Under the pieces are notes generated by a model. It was not told the DNA's origin and did no database searches. It saw nothing but the letters and a program-made list of their open reading frames with translations. The translations under genes and the position numbers were made by a program. DNA of 64,000 bases from Knufia peltigerae (Eukaryota; Ascomycota; Eurotiomycetes; Chaetothyriales; Trichomeriaceae). This document shows, in pieces, positions 35,209-46,620 of this stretch. The stretch is taken from NCBI GenBank assembly GCA_030247855.1, contig JAPDRN010000033.1, positions 230,648 to 294,647 on the forward strand, read 5' to 3'. The first letter of the stretch is position 1. Each line of letters begins with the position of its first letter.

Positions 35209-35971
35209 AGTACGCAGCTCGAATCTGGTCCATAGTGAGAGACTTCTACCAGGGTTCATTACTACTTCAGCTCTTCTTGAATAGATAATTTTGCAAAGAA
35301 AATATCTTAACTGCGCATATATCAATCAGCGGGAAGCAGACCATGCAAAAAATCTAACGTCATAGCGGATGCGACGGATTTAGAGTCGGACCAACTTCAA
35401 TTGCTACAGATGTGCGGGTTTTGTACACGAGATTAATAATGCTTTTGTTTCGCTAAGTCACCGCTGTGATCATGCCAAACTGCTGAACCTTACCCTTGTT
35501 CCCTCCAAAGGTGTAAGTTTGATCGCCATGCTGGATCCGGCTGTCTTCACGCGAAAAGAGACTCGTTCAAATTATCGATTTCCATATAAGAACACCAATC
35601 ATATCTATTCGTAATTAGTGGTGAGGTGCTGCGAGGTTCAATAGTATATTATACCTTTAATCTTCTGGATGAGGTACGCACAGTATACATATTAAGGTCT
35701 CCTGCGCATAAAACTATACCTAGTTAGCGTTCCTCGCGAATAAACAACCCTTCACAATAATGTATACAAAGGGTCTAGGGTTATTTTGACTTGTTTAAGA
35801 GATATTATTCCTCTGTTAAAGATATGATGCCTACAGTCTCCCACTCTGACACTGTATAAGTTACTAAGCCTTGCGATTGTGTGAGAGTCAAAGACGCGAC
35901 CCTTCTACTGAATCCGGTGATAGATGTTAGTAATGACAGTTTCCACCATTCCGGCTTGCCTTGTGCCTCTA
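35209..35971. other. Intergenic, AT-rich, no gene seen
   Basis: This is the 3' region shared by two convergent genes (arrestin-like protein and small hydrophilic protein). Stops are dense on both strands and no repeat or RNA gene is recognised. Confidence 0.5.
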
Positions 35972-36374
35972 CTAATCCTTCTTGCCTCGCTTTTCCATGT
36001 GCAACATGCGCCCTGCATCATCTAAAAGTTCCTTCATCTTGGATTGATGGTGATCACCAGAGTTAAGACCTAAACCTTCACCCTTTTCCCCCTCACTAGC
36101 TGGTCTCCCTGACCCCATGCCATACTCATAGTCTGAAGCACGATTATCTTGATGACCGAATGTCTCTTTATCGCTCATGATGAAGCTTCTTTCGGCATCG
36201 CTTTCTTCTTTTAGGTCATGTTCAGACCCGAAAATATCGGTAGGCTTTTCTCGGGTCACATTACCGCCAGAACTTTGACGATTATTAGTATCGCCCTAAG
36301 AAAACCTGTGTTAGGTAGTAGTTAATTAATCTCTATAAAGAAATGCTTACTTTAATCTGGAATTTCTCAGCCAT
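35972..36374 (-). CDS. Small hydrophilic protein of unknown function (115 aa)
   Basis: Two exons, 36374-36351 and 36295-35972, give 115 aa (348 nt). The first exon encodes only MAEKFQIK. The protein is very polar and rich in Asp, Glu, Lys, Gly and Ser, with no hydrophobic stretch (for example MGSGRPASEGEKGEG and KMKELLDDAGRMLHMEKRGKKD at the end). It should be largely disordered, with one possible amphipathic helix near the C-terminus. I do not recognise a named family. The composition resembles small stress-induced hydrophilin/LEA-like proteins of moulds, which is only an analogy. The clean intron (GTAAGC...TTAG) and in-frame join support a real gene in an otherwise empty region. Confidence 0.65.
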
Positions 36375-37908
36375 GAAGATATTGTGTTAAATATCACTTT
36401 GGGTGTGACTTCGCGTTTTGTTAAAGGTGTCAATAGAGAGAGGTATACTAATGGTGAGCAAGAGCGCCATTACTGATCTTTATACTTTACTGAGCATTCT
36501 TGTATCCGCTTTTCATCCGAATTTGCGATACAACGCCGAAAAATATTTTCTCAGCTGACGTGAAGAGTCATTGAGACGCTAACATTACACAAAGCATCCC
36601 GAATGGATCTCGTACGGACGGAATAATCACAAGGTTTAACAGGAGACTAATGAGTGAGCATTGACCCATAACAGAAGAAATGCTCTCTAGTTTCGCGCGA
36701 AGGTGCCCTCGCTCGAAGAAAAACTCGTACGAGTAAGCCATAGTTGACACTGGAGATAGCTAGGTATTGGACACCTCGTGGCTCTCCTGAACGAGTCACT
36801 ATAGCACATAGAAGTAGGTCGAGTTATAAGTTAGCACACTGAAAGACAATTGTCTCTTATTAGCTAGGTATCATTATAGAAGTAAGTACTCTTTTCAAGA
36901 TCAATTACCTATATTATAGAGAGAAAAGCAGCGGGTTCTGCCAAGGGTGCTATGATTGTCTGACGAGTACGCGAGAGATGTGAGTATCTCTGCTTTTCCT
37001 GCAGCGTAAGGAGCAATAAGTAGATAGAGAGGCATACAATCGATCAAATTTTGCGAGAATGATAGCGCTGTTGCGCGCCTAGTGTAAGCAATGAAGTGGG
37101 TAATGCAGTCCTAATTACAGAATTGATCTGGCACCCTGTGAATATCGCGGAGGTCTGTACGAGTATTAGGGAGCAAGGATAACTGAGCGGCGGAGATTAA
37201 CAGGAAGTTACAAGTGAACGAGGACGTTTACAGAGATTACAGAAGTGTTAGACCTTTAAAGCATTATCAAAGGTACTCAGAAAAGGCTCCAAAAGTAAAC
37301 CCGAAAATTGCGGCAGTGTAGGAACGAGAACAGACTACTACGTACCTAGAATTAAGAACTGAGTAATGATTTGAAAGCTGCGCATTGGATGTCGCCGTTC
37401 CGCAAGGTGCTAATCAAGAGTGAGGCTCATCCCTTTACAAAGGACATTGAATGCTGAATCCCCGCGGTCAATATTCTGAACAGAATGATGTGCTTATCGC
37501 CGAGCGAATATACATGGTATTGCTCATTAAGCCCATGTATCCAAATCATTCACACCAGCACGTGGCTTAATTTCAGAAGTTTCTTTGAGGGAAAGGCGAG
37601 CCTGGCGCTATTTCGAGGTGAAACCAAAGTCCCTCTTACAGTAATCAAAGACGTATAGTACTGAAATCACAATCAAGAAGATAAGAAAAGATATGGTGCA
37701 GTCCTTACGTACTACACTTTAGCCAAGTAGATATGAGATCGAGGGCCTCGGCTTTTGCGTGGTACCTCTGTCATAAAAGCAAACGCCGGAGCTTCACGAG
37801 TTTAGTATTAGCTAATCACCTTGAACGACGATCCTTTTCTCGGAAGTACCTAGTAGTGGGCGGTTTCTGAAACACTGCACATTTCCAAACATTCCTGTTT
37901 TGCGAGCT
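36375..37908. other. 1.5-kb intergenic region, no gene seen
   Basis: AT-rich, with stops in all frames. It lies between divergent genes, so both promoters are here. No repeat, tRNA or transposon end is recognised. Confidence 0.45.
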
Positions 37909-39982
37909 ATGCCTCAAAAAATCTCGATGAGAGACTCCGATACCTTCAAAATTGACGCGCAACTCAGGAAGCGCCGACGATTCCGTCTTGCCAAAGCCTG
38001 CTATCCATGCAGGCGGAGAAAGGTCAAATGTGATCTCAGCGAGCCATGTGGGAGCTGTAGTGTCCGTGGACACCCAGATTTGTGTGATTACACTATCCAG
38101 CCACTCACTTGCAATGAAGCAATGAATCACGCCCAAGATTTGGGCGTGAGGAGCATCGACTCCCAATGTAGCCACAACATATGGGCAAATTGCGAACGAG
38201 GCCAGGGGCTTTATATCGATCCTATGCCACCATACAATTCCAAGTTACATGTCGGACCCGACTCTCTGCCCCATCTTCTCTCTATATACCAAAGTCTGAA
38301 TACTCGCCAGGAAGAACAACAAGGTCCGCGATCGGTGTCTTTCAATCGGCGTACAAACCCTCAAACCATTTTTGAGCTACTGTGTCTCCAGGATTCCAGC
38401 TCCGGGTTTCCGTTTACCAACCTATGGGGCCCTGAAGATGGACCCGAGAAGGTGCTCAGTGCTTTGCCAGAAGATGAAACCCTGTTAAGGTACGCCGGGC
38501 CACGACACAGATTCTGATGTTTCCTTCCTCCTCGGCTGCTAATGCATTCAAGTTGCTTCCGCTTCTGCCGGTACTCGTTGTTTCGGATTTTACCTTCGAT
38601 CATCGACTTCCCCCGATTTGAGACTACATTGAACCAATTTCTCGAGAAAAGGTCGACATCTCTAACCGACGCATTGTCCAATCCCCCAGTTCATTGTACC
38701 CCTTCGTGGTTTGCCGTGCTCTTCGGCATCCTGGCTTGTGGCGTACAACTGTCATCCTCGCAAACAGGCTTGGAAGTGATGAAGGCTCGTGTATTTGGTA
38801 AGGCCATGCGTACATAGTACACGGCTTCGCTAAAGGTCCTCTTCTAAACGAAATGCTGACCTTTGTCGGTAACCTTTTAGCCTGCTGCTCCTTCCAGTGT
38901 CTGAAAATGAGTAACTTCATTTCATTCCCTAACATTGAGATTATTCAAGCTCTCATCATGCTGGTCAACTTTTTAAGAAATCAAGCAGATGCTGGAGCTT
39001 CTTGGTCCGTACTGGGTAAGAATGGACAGTGGTCTTTCTTTCTTTCTTTCTCAACATGGACTGCCATGCCTAATGCTGACGATACACAGGATTGACTATC
39101 CGTCTTGCACAGACTTTAGGCATCCATCGTTCACCGGGTCCAAGCATAATCACCAATCCAAAAGATCGAGAGGAGGCCTCCGTCGGATTATTTATTTGGT
39201 GAGCTATTGCCCCATTCTTGGTTAGGTATGCTCTGGGTTAATCTCAATGGGACTTCTTCAGGCGATCACTCATATGGCAGGATACATTGGTCTCTCTATC
39301 TTACGACCGACCACTGGCTATTACTCTCCTGGAAGACCTGCCACTTAGTTCGACCCCCGATTCGACCCAAGAACGCTTGTACAATTTCTCGGACAGCTGC
39401 CATCATCTGTTTGTGATAGCAAATAAAATCAGCCAGGCTCAAGACCGAGCCAAGGCCTCCGGGAAGCCTCTATCTCTGTCGACAATTTGGAAGTACAGGG
39501 AATCCATCAACCGAATCGAGACTCAGTCTTCACCGCACATGCGGAATATCTCTCTCTGTCTGAATCGAGATGACTATATCCAACACTACCTTTTCCTTTT
39601 TTTCTCAGATTCAGTTATGCTCTCTTTATGCCGCCCTGCGTTATTCACGAGCGATGATGGGCACGACAGCGAACTTGCACGACTTCATTTGGATCGATGT
39701 CGTTCCGTCTTACGCTCGTACTTGGAGCTTCTCAGGTTGAGCTGCCCGATCCGACGATCGTGGGTCTTCGTTCATGTCACCTTAAGCAGTGCCCTTACTT
39801 TGGGTCTTGCTTCATCGATCCGGAATGATCTTGACGACCAAGACTTTCTAGAACGATTCGTCGATGCACTATCGAAAACCACTATTTGCGCAAATGTGCC
39901 GGCGTACGAAAGTGCGTTGAGTCTTCTCCGTTCATGTTTAAGAAGCCCTGATTCTTCAGCAGAAGGAATCATTTATTACTGA
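37909..39982 (+). CDS. Zn2Cys6 transcription factor (regulator 3)
   Basis: Spliced protein of 596 aa from exons 37909-38489, 38553-38797, 38881-39015, 39090-39198 and 39262-39982 (1791 nt). The zinc cluster near residues 32-60 is CYPCRRRKVKCDLSEPC then GSCSVRGHPDLC, preceded by KRRRFRLAKA. The central region matches the fungal_trans fold: QALIMLVNFLRNQADAGASW, LTIRLAQTLGIHRSPG and FIWRSLIWQDTLVSLSYDRPL, the last of which is reached only by splicing at 39199-39261. A second ATG at 37927 is a possible start that would still keep the whole cluster. Expected nuclear regulator; the target may be the convergent DHA1 transporter 232 bp downstream. Confidence 0.88.
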
Positions 39983-40214
39983 GGAGACACGGGAAAATCG
40001 AGATCTTAGTTGAGAAATCAGATCACGGATGGAACCCATTTCGCCAGATACTTCCCCCCTTCCCACCCTGCAGGTCTTGTCATACCGCTCGCTCATGTGC
40101 CTGGAAACTTGTCACTGAACCACTATGGTGGCGTACTGTTCTGAAGATGTTGGATTCAGCACCTAAGAAATAGGGGATGTATGCACCTGGTCATTCGTTG
40201 AGTCAAAAGTTACA

Positions 40215-42060
40215 TCAAGTTGTCTTTGCAAAGCCACTCTTGGAGCGAACTTGCGGGCCAAATTTGTAAAACATGTATGGGACAAAGGTGAATGTGACGC
40301 CAATCGACCCCAAGAGAGTCAAAGTCCAATGTACGCCCAAGTTCTCGTACATGGGAATAGACGCCTCAATGATTCCTCCAGAGACAACATACCGCACCAA
40401 GGTGATCATGGTCAAAGCACTGGCGGCATAAACCTCATAGGTGTCGATGAGATAGAGGTATGTCGAGAGGAAAACCGACAGGATCCCGAAACCGAACAGA
40501 ACCGATGCGGCAATGGGGGACCAGATGGAAATACTAGCGTATGCCGTCCAGCCCATCCAAAAACACGAGATGGGGATGGCTGGTGCTCCTAGCATGGCGT
40601 ACCACAGGAAGAACTCCGGTGGAAGACGACTGAGCTCTCCACTCTCTCGTGATTTCAAGTTGTTGATCTCCTTTTTGGCCCATCGGAAAACCAGCGGAGT
40701 CAGGACAACAGATGCGAGCGTGAGTCCAACAGCTATTCCTACAAATAACAAACCTGTGATACCTGGCGACAGTGAGTAGGTGTCCTGGAATACGTATGTG
40801 TACCCATCCAGAAAACCGAACAGCATGATGTATATCACAGTCAAATAGCCCGTCCAGAGCATAATGGTCGGTTCCTGAATAATCATCAGGAAGGGTCGTT
40901 TCAACGCCATCTGCATCCGCCTAGGGAAAGTGGCCTGGCTGTCGAGCTCACATGGAGCCTTGAAGCGGCCATCCTTTGTGATGCGTCGCAGATGGTGTGC
41001 TTTCCATTTGAGGAGAATCGACTCATATGTCTCCGGTTGAAAGAGAAATAGCGAGGACAAGAGTGTACCAGACATGATTAGAGTTGTCCATTCGGTCCAT
41101 CGCCATGAGACGAGGTGTGACTCCGATATAAAACCACCAATGATCGGTCCCATGAGAGGGCCCATCAGCCCGAATGCTATGGAGAATGTGTGTCAGTAAT
41201 CCTCTTAAATGCAGAGGCCGGGGAATCATGGCACTGTTCCATACTTGCAAAGATGGGAAAGGCAATCAATCGATGCAGCGGGTCCCAGAGATCGCTAATG
41301 GAGCCTCCAACTGTGGATAATGGCGCCTCGCCACAGAACCCTGCCAAAAAGCGACATATCAACTGTCCTTCAATCGAATGGGACAGTCCAGCACCCATGA
41401 TGAAGAACATGTACAGTGTCAGAGAGCCCAGGTAGACTGGGTTTCTGCCCACGGTCTCGGACAGCGGCCCGGCAATCAGAGCACCAATGCCAAAGCCACA
41501 CAGGAACTATAAGAGAAACAGAATCACGTCAAGTTAGTCAAAACTTCTTCCCAGGAGAGGATTGTTTGCGTCCGACTTACCAATCCTGTCGCAAGAGCCT
41601 CCACAATTTCACTGACCCGAAAGTCCGCTGCCGCTTGAGGAATGACGGCCGAATCGATTGAGGCTGCTGTGCCGACAACCAGGGCGATAAGACCAACGTT
41701 GAAGGTGTATAAGATGCGTTTCGTCCGCGACCAGTTGCGAGGACATAGAGGATCATCAGGGCCTTCGAACTTAACAAGAAAGGTCTTGGTAGGATGAGAA
41801 TCGTCCTCGATGATGCCGGGAAGGGCATTCGCTAGCCTTGTGGATGTTCCATGGAGAGACTCCGAGGTCTCATGCAGATGCAATCCTTCATACTCGATAT
41901 CTGATTGCCCCTGAGACGAACCACGAGAAGATGACTCTGACGCCTGATTCTCTACAAATGAGTGGTAATGGAGACTTGGATTTGGTCCCTTCTTTTGATG
42001 CTGCCTGGACTGGAATCGAAGGCGCGCTGCCAGAGCATGATATTGGCGATAAGTCTGCAT
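40215..42060 (-). CDS. MFS transporter, DHA1 (12-TM) polyamine/drug-type
   Basis: Spliced protein of 567 aa from exons 42060-41581, 41506-41245 and 41176-40215 (1704 nt). A polar N-terminus of about 115 residues ends in DPLCPRNWSRTKRILYTFNVG, the usual lead into TM1 of fungal DHA1 carriers. Motif A is GPLSETVGRNPVYLGSL, motif B is RFLAGFCGEAPLSTVGGSISDLW, and motif C is GLMGPLMGPIIGGFISE. The loop after TM6 contains FQPETYESILLKWKAHHLR, the PETYxPxLL-like signature of this group. Relatives export polyamines, fungicides or fungal metabolites by proton antiport at the plasma membrane. It converges with regulator 3, 232 bp apart. A solo LTR lies 660 bp upstream of its start. Confidence 0.88.
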
Positions 42061-42719
42061 ATCTAAACACTTAGAGGTCGACTAAAGAACTGGAGGTTTA
42101 AATGTGAAAGTTTAGAGAAAAGCAATTGTGATGTGAGGGAAGTGACATGAGGACGTCTACTGGCAATGTGATAGATATATTTCTTCAGGGATCCCTTTCT
42201 CCAAAACTCTCTTTGGCCACTTTACGAGCATGCCTTACCCGTTCATGCATTTGACTGTTTAGTATAGTGCGCCCTACACTGGACGATTCGGAGCTTATAC
42301 GACCTAGAGCAATTGACTGACTAACTAGACCAAATGATATCTGGCCGCTATAACGAACGAGTCTTACTTATCTCGGACTGTTTCAGTATATGCAATTATC
42401 GCTAACAACTTTGCAGCTTAAGGCCCACCTCTATGACGCAAATTAACGCAAATGCTACGCAGATAGGTCTCAGGTGAAGCTTAATGATAAAACAATTCCC
42501 GAGATATCTTCGTGAGCTAAACGTCACCCCTTAAAAACCAGCTGATGCTAACCTAACTTGCCCATCTAAAATCCGAAATGAGTGCGAGGTCGGTCCTTGT
42601 AACTAGTGCTTCCGGAGACGCCAGAATGTCAGCCAATCATCCTTGTTCCACGGCAAGTTCTTGGATAACCGAGTTTATCGGGATTTGAAATAACTCCTGT
42701 GGTGTTGAACAGTTAATAT
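42061..42719. promoter_or_regulatory. Upstream region of the DHA1 transporter
   Basis: 660 bp between the transporter start and the LTR target duplication. It should contain the transporter promoter; no distinct element is recognised. Confidence 0.35.
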
Positions 42720-42724
42720 CATAC

Positions 42725-43164
42725 TGTTACGAACAGGCCTGGCCTACAGGCCTGGCCTACAGGCCGTAGACAAAGCTGTGACGACAGCTGTTAACCCCAC
42801 GAGGCAGGAAATACCGAGGAGAGCTCGGGGTGACTAAACCAGAGGTCACGTGATGTGACTAGGGGTGAGTCCCTGACTAGCTGCGCTCAGTTATGATCAG
42901 TAGTGATTAGGCTGAGCAACACTGAGCACCACTGAGCACCACTGAGCGCGAGGGAATATATGAACACAGTCATTACATAGCTTTACCACGTAGTTAACTT
43001 CGTTCACAATTATACCCATATGTTTTGGTTATAATCACTTCGCTTCTAGTATACCAAGCACGCTCAATATACTATACGCTCCCCGAGACATTGTCCCTCT
43101 TATACTTCCCACTTGCTAAGGGACCCTACGTGCAGTGACACCCTAGGTGGAGCGAAACATAACA
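42725..43164. mobile_element. Solo LTR of a retrotransposon (440 bp)
   Basis: The element begins TGTTACG and ends CATAACA, giving the standard TG...CA termini with a perfect 5-bp terminal inverted repeat (TGTTA/TAACA). It is flanked on both sides by the identical 5-bp sequence CATAC (42720-42724 and 43165-43169), a target-site duplication of the length made by LTR-retroelement integrases. No gag-pol lies between; this is a single LTR left by recombination. Inside are short tandem units, GGCCTGGCCTACA (about 42736-42765) and CACTGAGCAC (about 42920-42947), and a TATA-like GAATATATGA near 42956. The perfect duplication suggests a fairly recent insertion. Orientation is uncertain, and Ty3/gypsy versus Ty1/copia cannot be decided. 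Confidence 0.88.
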
Positions 43165-43481
43165 CATACGTAATACCATGATCATTAAGTCTACAGACCG
43201 GTAACAACGTAGTATGCATCAACAGGGGGGCATTGTATCATCAAGAATCTGCGAGGGATTCTTTGCTCAGGTAACCTAGGGAGACAAAGGCCTTCTGGCC
43301 ATTCTGTCTGCATCTCCAAGCATTTCATGGAAGTATTCGGCCTTCTAACGCAGCTTTTCCAACCAGACTGTGCGACTCTTTTCTCAGAAAGGTCTTGTTA
43401 AATTCGACATATTTCTCAGGATCCTAGGTCATTAGCAGCGATGTTAGTAACAAGGGCAGATTCATTTCAATGAGGGGAACT

Positions 43482-44420
43482 TCATACACTCGAAGTCTCC
43501 CTTACACTCCTTCTACTCTCCAGTGCTTCAGCCCATTGTTTCCATGTCAGGACCTCCTCACGATTGAACCCTCGATATTCGCGCAGGATGAAATCACGCA
43601 CTGCCCAAGGTGCAATAACCGCGTCGACCAGACTGAACTGATCTCCAAAGAAGTAGGGCCCCTTGACCTGAGAGGAGACGGCTGCCAAAGCATCTTTCAG
43701 ATCCTGGAGGGCCATTGCTTTCTGCTCTGCTTCGTCTGACTGAGCTTGCAAGAGTCGAAAAAAGGGAGGAACAACGCTCTTGTTAATAAAATCAATCCAG
43801 ATGCGTGCAACTCCTCTTTGATAAGGATCGGAAGGGGGCAAGATGGTGTCAGAGGCGGCATTGTCGTCGAAGAAGGCCTCTTCAAGATACTCGCTGACCA
43901 CGATGGAGTCATGAAGTGGACTGCCATGGTGTTGAATTGCAGGGACCAAGCCTTTCGGGCTGATTGCTGTAACTTATTGAGCATATGCACAATTCTAGTT
44001 CATCCTTTCTAGGTCTTATTGGACATAATACACTCACCAAGAAAATGCTCCTCCTTCAGGTATGGGTTGACCTGTCGGGGTTAGAAATCATGTTTAACCT
44101 GGTATTTGAAATCCTTCTCCTTCAGCTTACTTCATGATAGGTATATGGGATACGTTTTTCTTCCAAAGCAATCCAACTTCGCTAAATCCTTCTGTTAATC
44201 TCATACTTTCATCACGCAGATGTCTACGCTCAGAAAGTTTCGCTGACCTGAGTGAACGGGCAAAACTATATGTTACTCTTAGATATGTAGGTATGCTCTG
44301 GGAGTACACACTTACCCAACCCGCCCAGAATATCAAATCCTGCGGGGTCTGGTGACAGTTAACCGTACTCTTTGCTGCACCTGTTGCCGTGGCGTGGTAA
44401 ATAGGCCCCTGATGTCCCAT
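43482..44420 (-). CDS. Glutathione S-transferase, omega-like
   Basis: Spliced protein of 230 aa from five exons: 44420-44316, 44265-44248, 44181-44131, 44071-44038 and 43966-43482 (693 nt). One exon is only 18 nt (FCPFTQ). The thioredoxin-fold N-terminal domain carries AGWFCPFTQRSWIALEEKRIPY, with the omega-type catalytic Cys in CPF, and SPKGLVPAIQHHGSPLHDSIVVSEYL, in which the cis-Pro (VPA) and the Glu-Ser-equivalent region bind glutathione. The all-alpha C-terminal domain includes GPYFFGDQFSLVDAVIAPWAVRDF. Known functions are thiol transfer and detoxification of electrophiles in the cytosol. A solo LTR ends about 315 bp from its 3' end. All junctions are conventional, so the gene looks functional despite the decayed surroundings. 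Confidence 0.86.
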
Positions 44421-45599
44421 TTTTGACTTAAAGTGCGTATCTTTCTAATGCGACGCTGGTTTGGTATGCTCAAGAGTCAACGCAGAATGTTGCAAACTTT
44501 GTCGAGTCTTTAAGATGACAGTAAATTTCTGTGTCGGTTGGATCGGCAGCCAGACAGAAGCCTGAAACGACGGAAACCCGAATTTTAATCATGAATTACT
44601 GAACCGGGTCGTCTACCGCAAAGTTACATCCATTTTATGGCTGTCTTTAAAGCGGCTAGAAGTGGATCCAATACCAAAAAAGCCGGTCTCTCTGGCTAAG
44701 CTCGACCTGACAAATTTCATAATTAGTAAGATATGTTCGTTGAATCAGAATAAAGAGTCTACGATCTCCTTATTAAATTATTCGTGAAGAACGGTGCGAC
44801 TAGTATAGCTGTGCAGGGAGGGCAGCTCTAATATAGTGATTCTAATCTGTCCACCCCCTTTATCCATAAAACGTAAACCACATGTCCAATCTGATTTTGA
44901 CCTAACTTTTCCAGCCTTTAGAGCATTAAGAAACCCCTTCAGGGCATCTTATCTACTTGTTAAGCGCCGGCAACAGGAGAAACATAATCTCGGCGTCAAG
45001 TCACGAAAGTCTCTGCTACAATTGGAATGTTGGTCTGAGAAAGAGTCCCCGCCTTGATTAACGTCGTGCCAGGCATGCCTTTAGGTTAAGAATACAAGCT
45101 GCTTCCCTGTTCTGGTTAGTATGCCTTTTTGCGGGAAGGGAGCAACGTACCTCCACAAAAGAAGTGAGGATGCTTTTTTCTGGTGACCAGTCTAAGGCGT
45201 ACCCAGTTAAATCCATCTGTCTCTCACCACTTTTAACGATTTAACGTATTACTATTTTCGTTTGGACCGTAGTAGTATCTATACATGACTTTACACACTC
45301 TCTCTCTATCTCTTTATGTCTACATCTTATATCACATTCTTAATAGTGTACATACATATTTATATTTATAACTCTTTAACTCATGCTAAAGACCCTTAAA
45401 CTAAGACTTTAAATCTCTCCCACATTTTAAATTATCTATATCTTATGTGCTAACTATTTATTAAAATGTCTTAGCAAATTGACTTGTGGAAATATCTTCG
45501 CCAGCTTAGTTTTGCCACTCTTACCAGATTTGAGCTTTGGCTCGCTAATATATATATTCAGTAGTGCACCACCATTACCCGCTTCAGGAGAAGTTTGGC
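44421..45599. other. Intergenic region, partly AT-rich
   Basis: Contains the GST promoter near 44421. From about 45240 to 45540 the plus strand is markedly T-rich and G-poor, resembling mutated sequence. No gene is seen. Confidence 0.4.
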
Positions 45600-45635
45600 T
45601 TCAGCTTTTATAAACCGGTCAGACTGTGCCTCGGT

Positions 45636-45998
45636 CACGTACCACGCAACGATTCCGGGCTTTTCATCGGGCGCGAGGCTGAACTTAACGCTATCAAAGA
45701 CATTCTACAGCCAGATGGCGAGTCTCCTCGGCAGCGATAACTGGTCCTAGGAAGCCCCGGCGGTTTCGGGAAGACATAACTAGCCATTGCCTACGCCTAA
45801 CGCTGGCACTGAGCCTACGATTCGGTCCTCAGGTTCGGTGCGACCACGGAGATAACACTAAAGAGTAGTTTCAAATTGATCGCCAAGACGATCTTCGATA
45901 TCTCGGAACCAGGAGTTCTCGAGGGCGAGCAGATTCTGGTTCATGACTGCCTCGAGGTCTTTCGAGCGGTTATATTGTCTCGACGTGCCGTGTTCGCT
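45636..45998 (+). pseudogene. RIP-mutated NB-ARC (NLR/STAND-like) ATPase fragment
   Basis: One frame reads HVPRNDSGLFIGREAELNAI, then LVLGSPGGFGKT-stop-LAIAYA, then YDSVLRFGATTEITLKSSF and IAKTIFDIS. This is the start of a fungal NB-ARC domain: the VPxxRN-xFxGRE lead and the P-loop G-x4-GKT (45750-45776), followed by the LAIAYA helix. Stops in the same frame (45738, 45777, 45798, 45810) fall where relatives have mainly Gln, as expected for CAA/CAG changed to TAA/TAG. The frame is otherwise unbroken. The rest of the protein (repeat domain, effector domain) is not recognisable. In fungi such proteins act in non-self recognition or programmed cell death; this copy cannot. Confidence 0.75.
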
Positions 45999-46620
45999 CG
46001 AAATAAGGCCAATGAGGCTAGGTAGTTTTCATGTAGAAGTTATAAGTGAAGTGCCAGTTAGACTTTAATTGCCCAGGCTATGTAGCATGTGACATCGCAT
46101 GAAAAGAGATAGACGGTAGGGATGCAAGGCTTCTTTGGCAAACATAAATCTACGTTTTAGATGGCGGGTTAAAGGAGTAAACTATTGGTTGATGTCGGAG
46201 CATGTAATAGCCGCAGACGATATCAAGTTACGAATTCAGGTAGCTATCTGGGGCTAAGATAAGCAGGAAGGTAAGCCGAGTAACGTCTAACAGCATAACC
46301 TGTTACGAGGATGGTGTCCGTGCAGGAAATTTCCTACTGCTTCACTCTTCTGGAGTAAGTGGCATCGTTACACAGGAATTAATGGATTAAGCTTGTAAGG
46401 TGACAGTATTAATAAAGTTACATAAGCTTGTCAATAGTAGTTAGCAGAGAGATATCTGCGAGATCCTTAGTGCCGCCTTCTGTCGCAGTGTCGTTCGTGG
46501 GTGCAACCACGGATAGGCACCCTTTAGGTTGCCTTATCAGATAATAATGCCTAATATATCCTGAACCTTTCTTACCTTTCACTGATATCTTGGCGTAGAA
46601 CCATGGTCAGGATCTTGTAA
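45999..46620. other. Mutated intergenic region between two pseudogenes
   Basis: Stops in every frame. It probably contains remains of the NB-ARC gene's 3' part, beyond recognition. Nothing else is seen. Confidence 0.35.
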
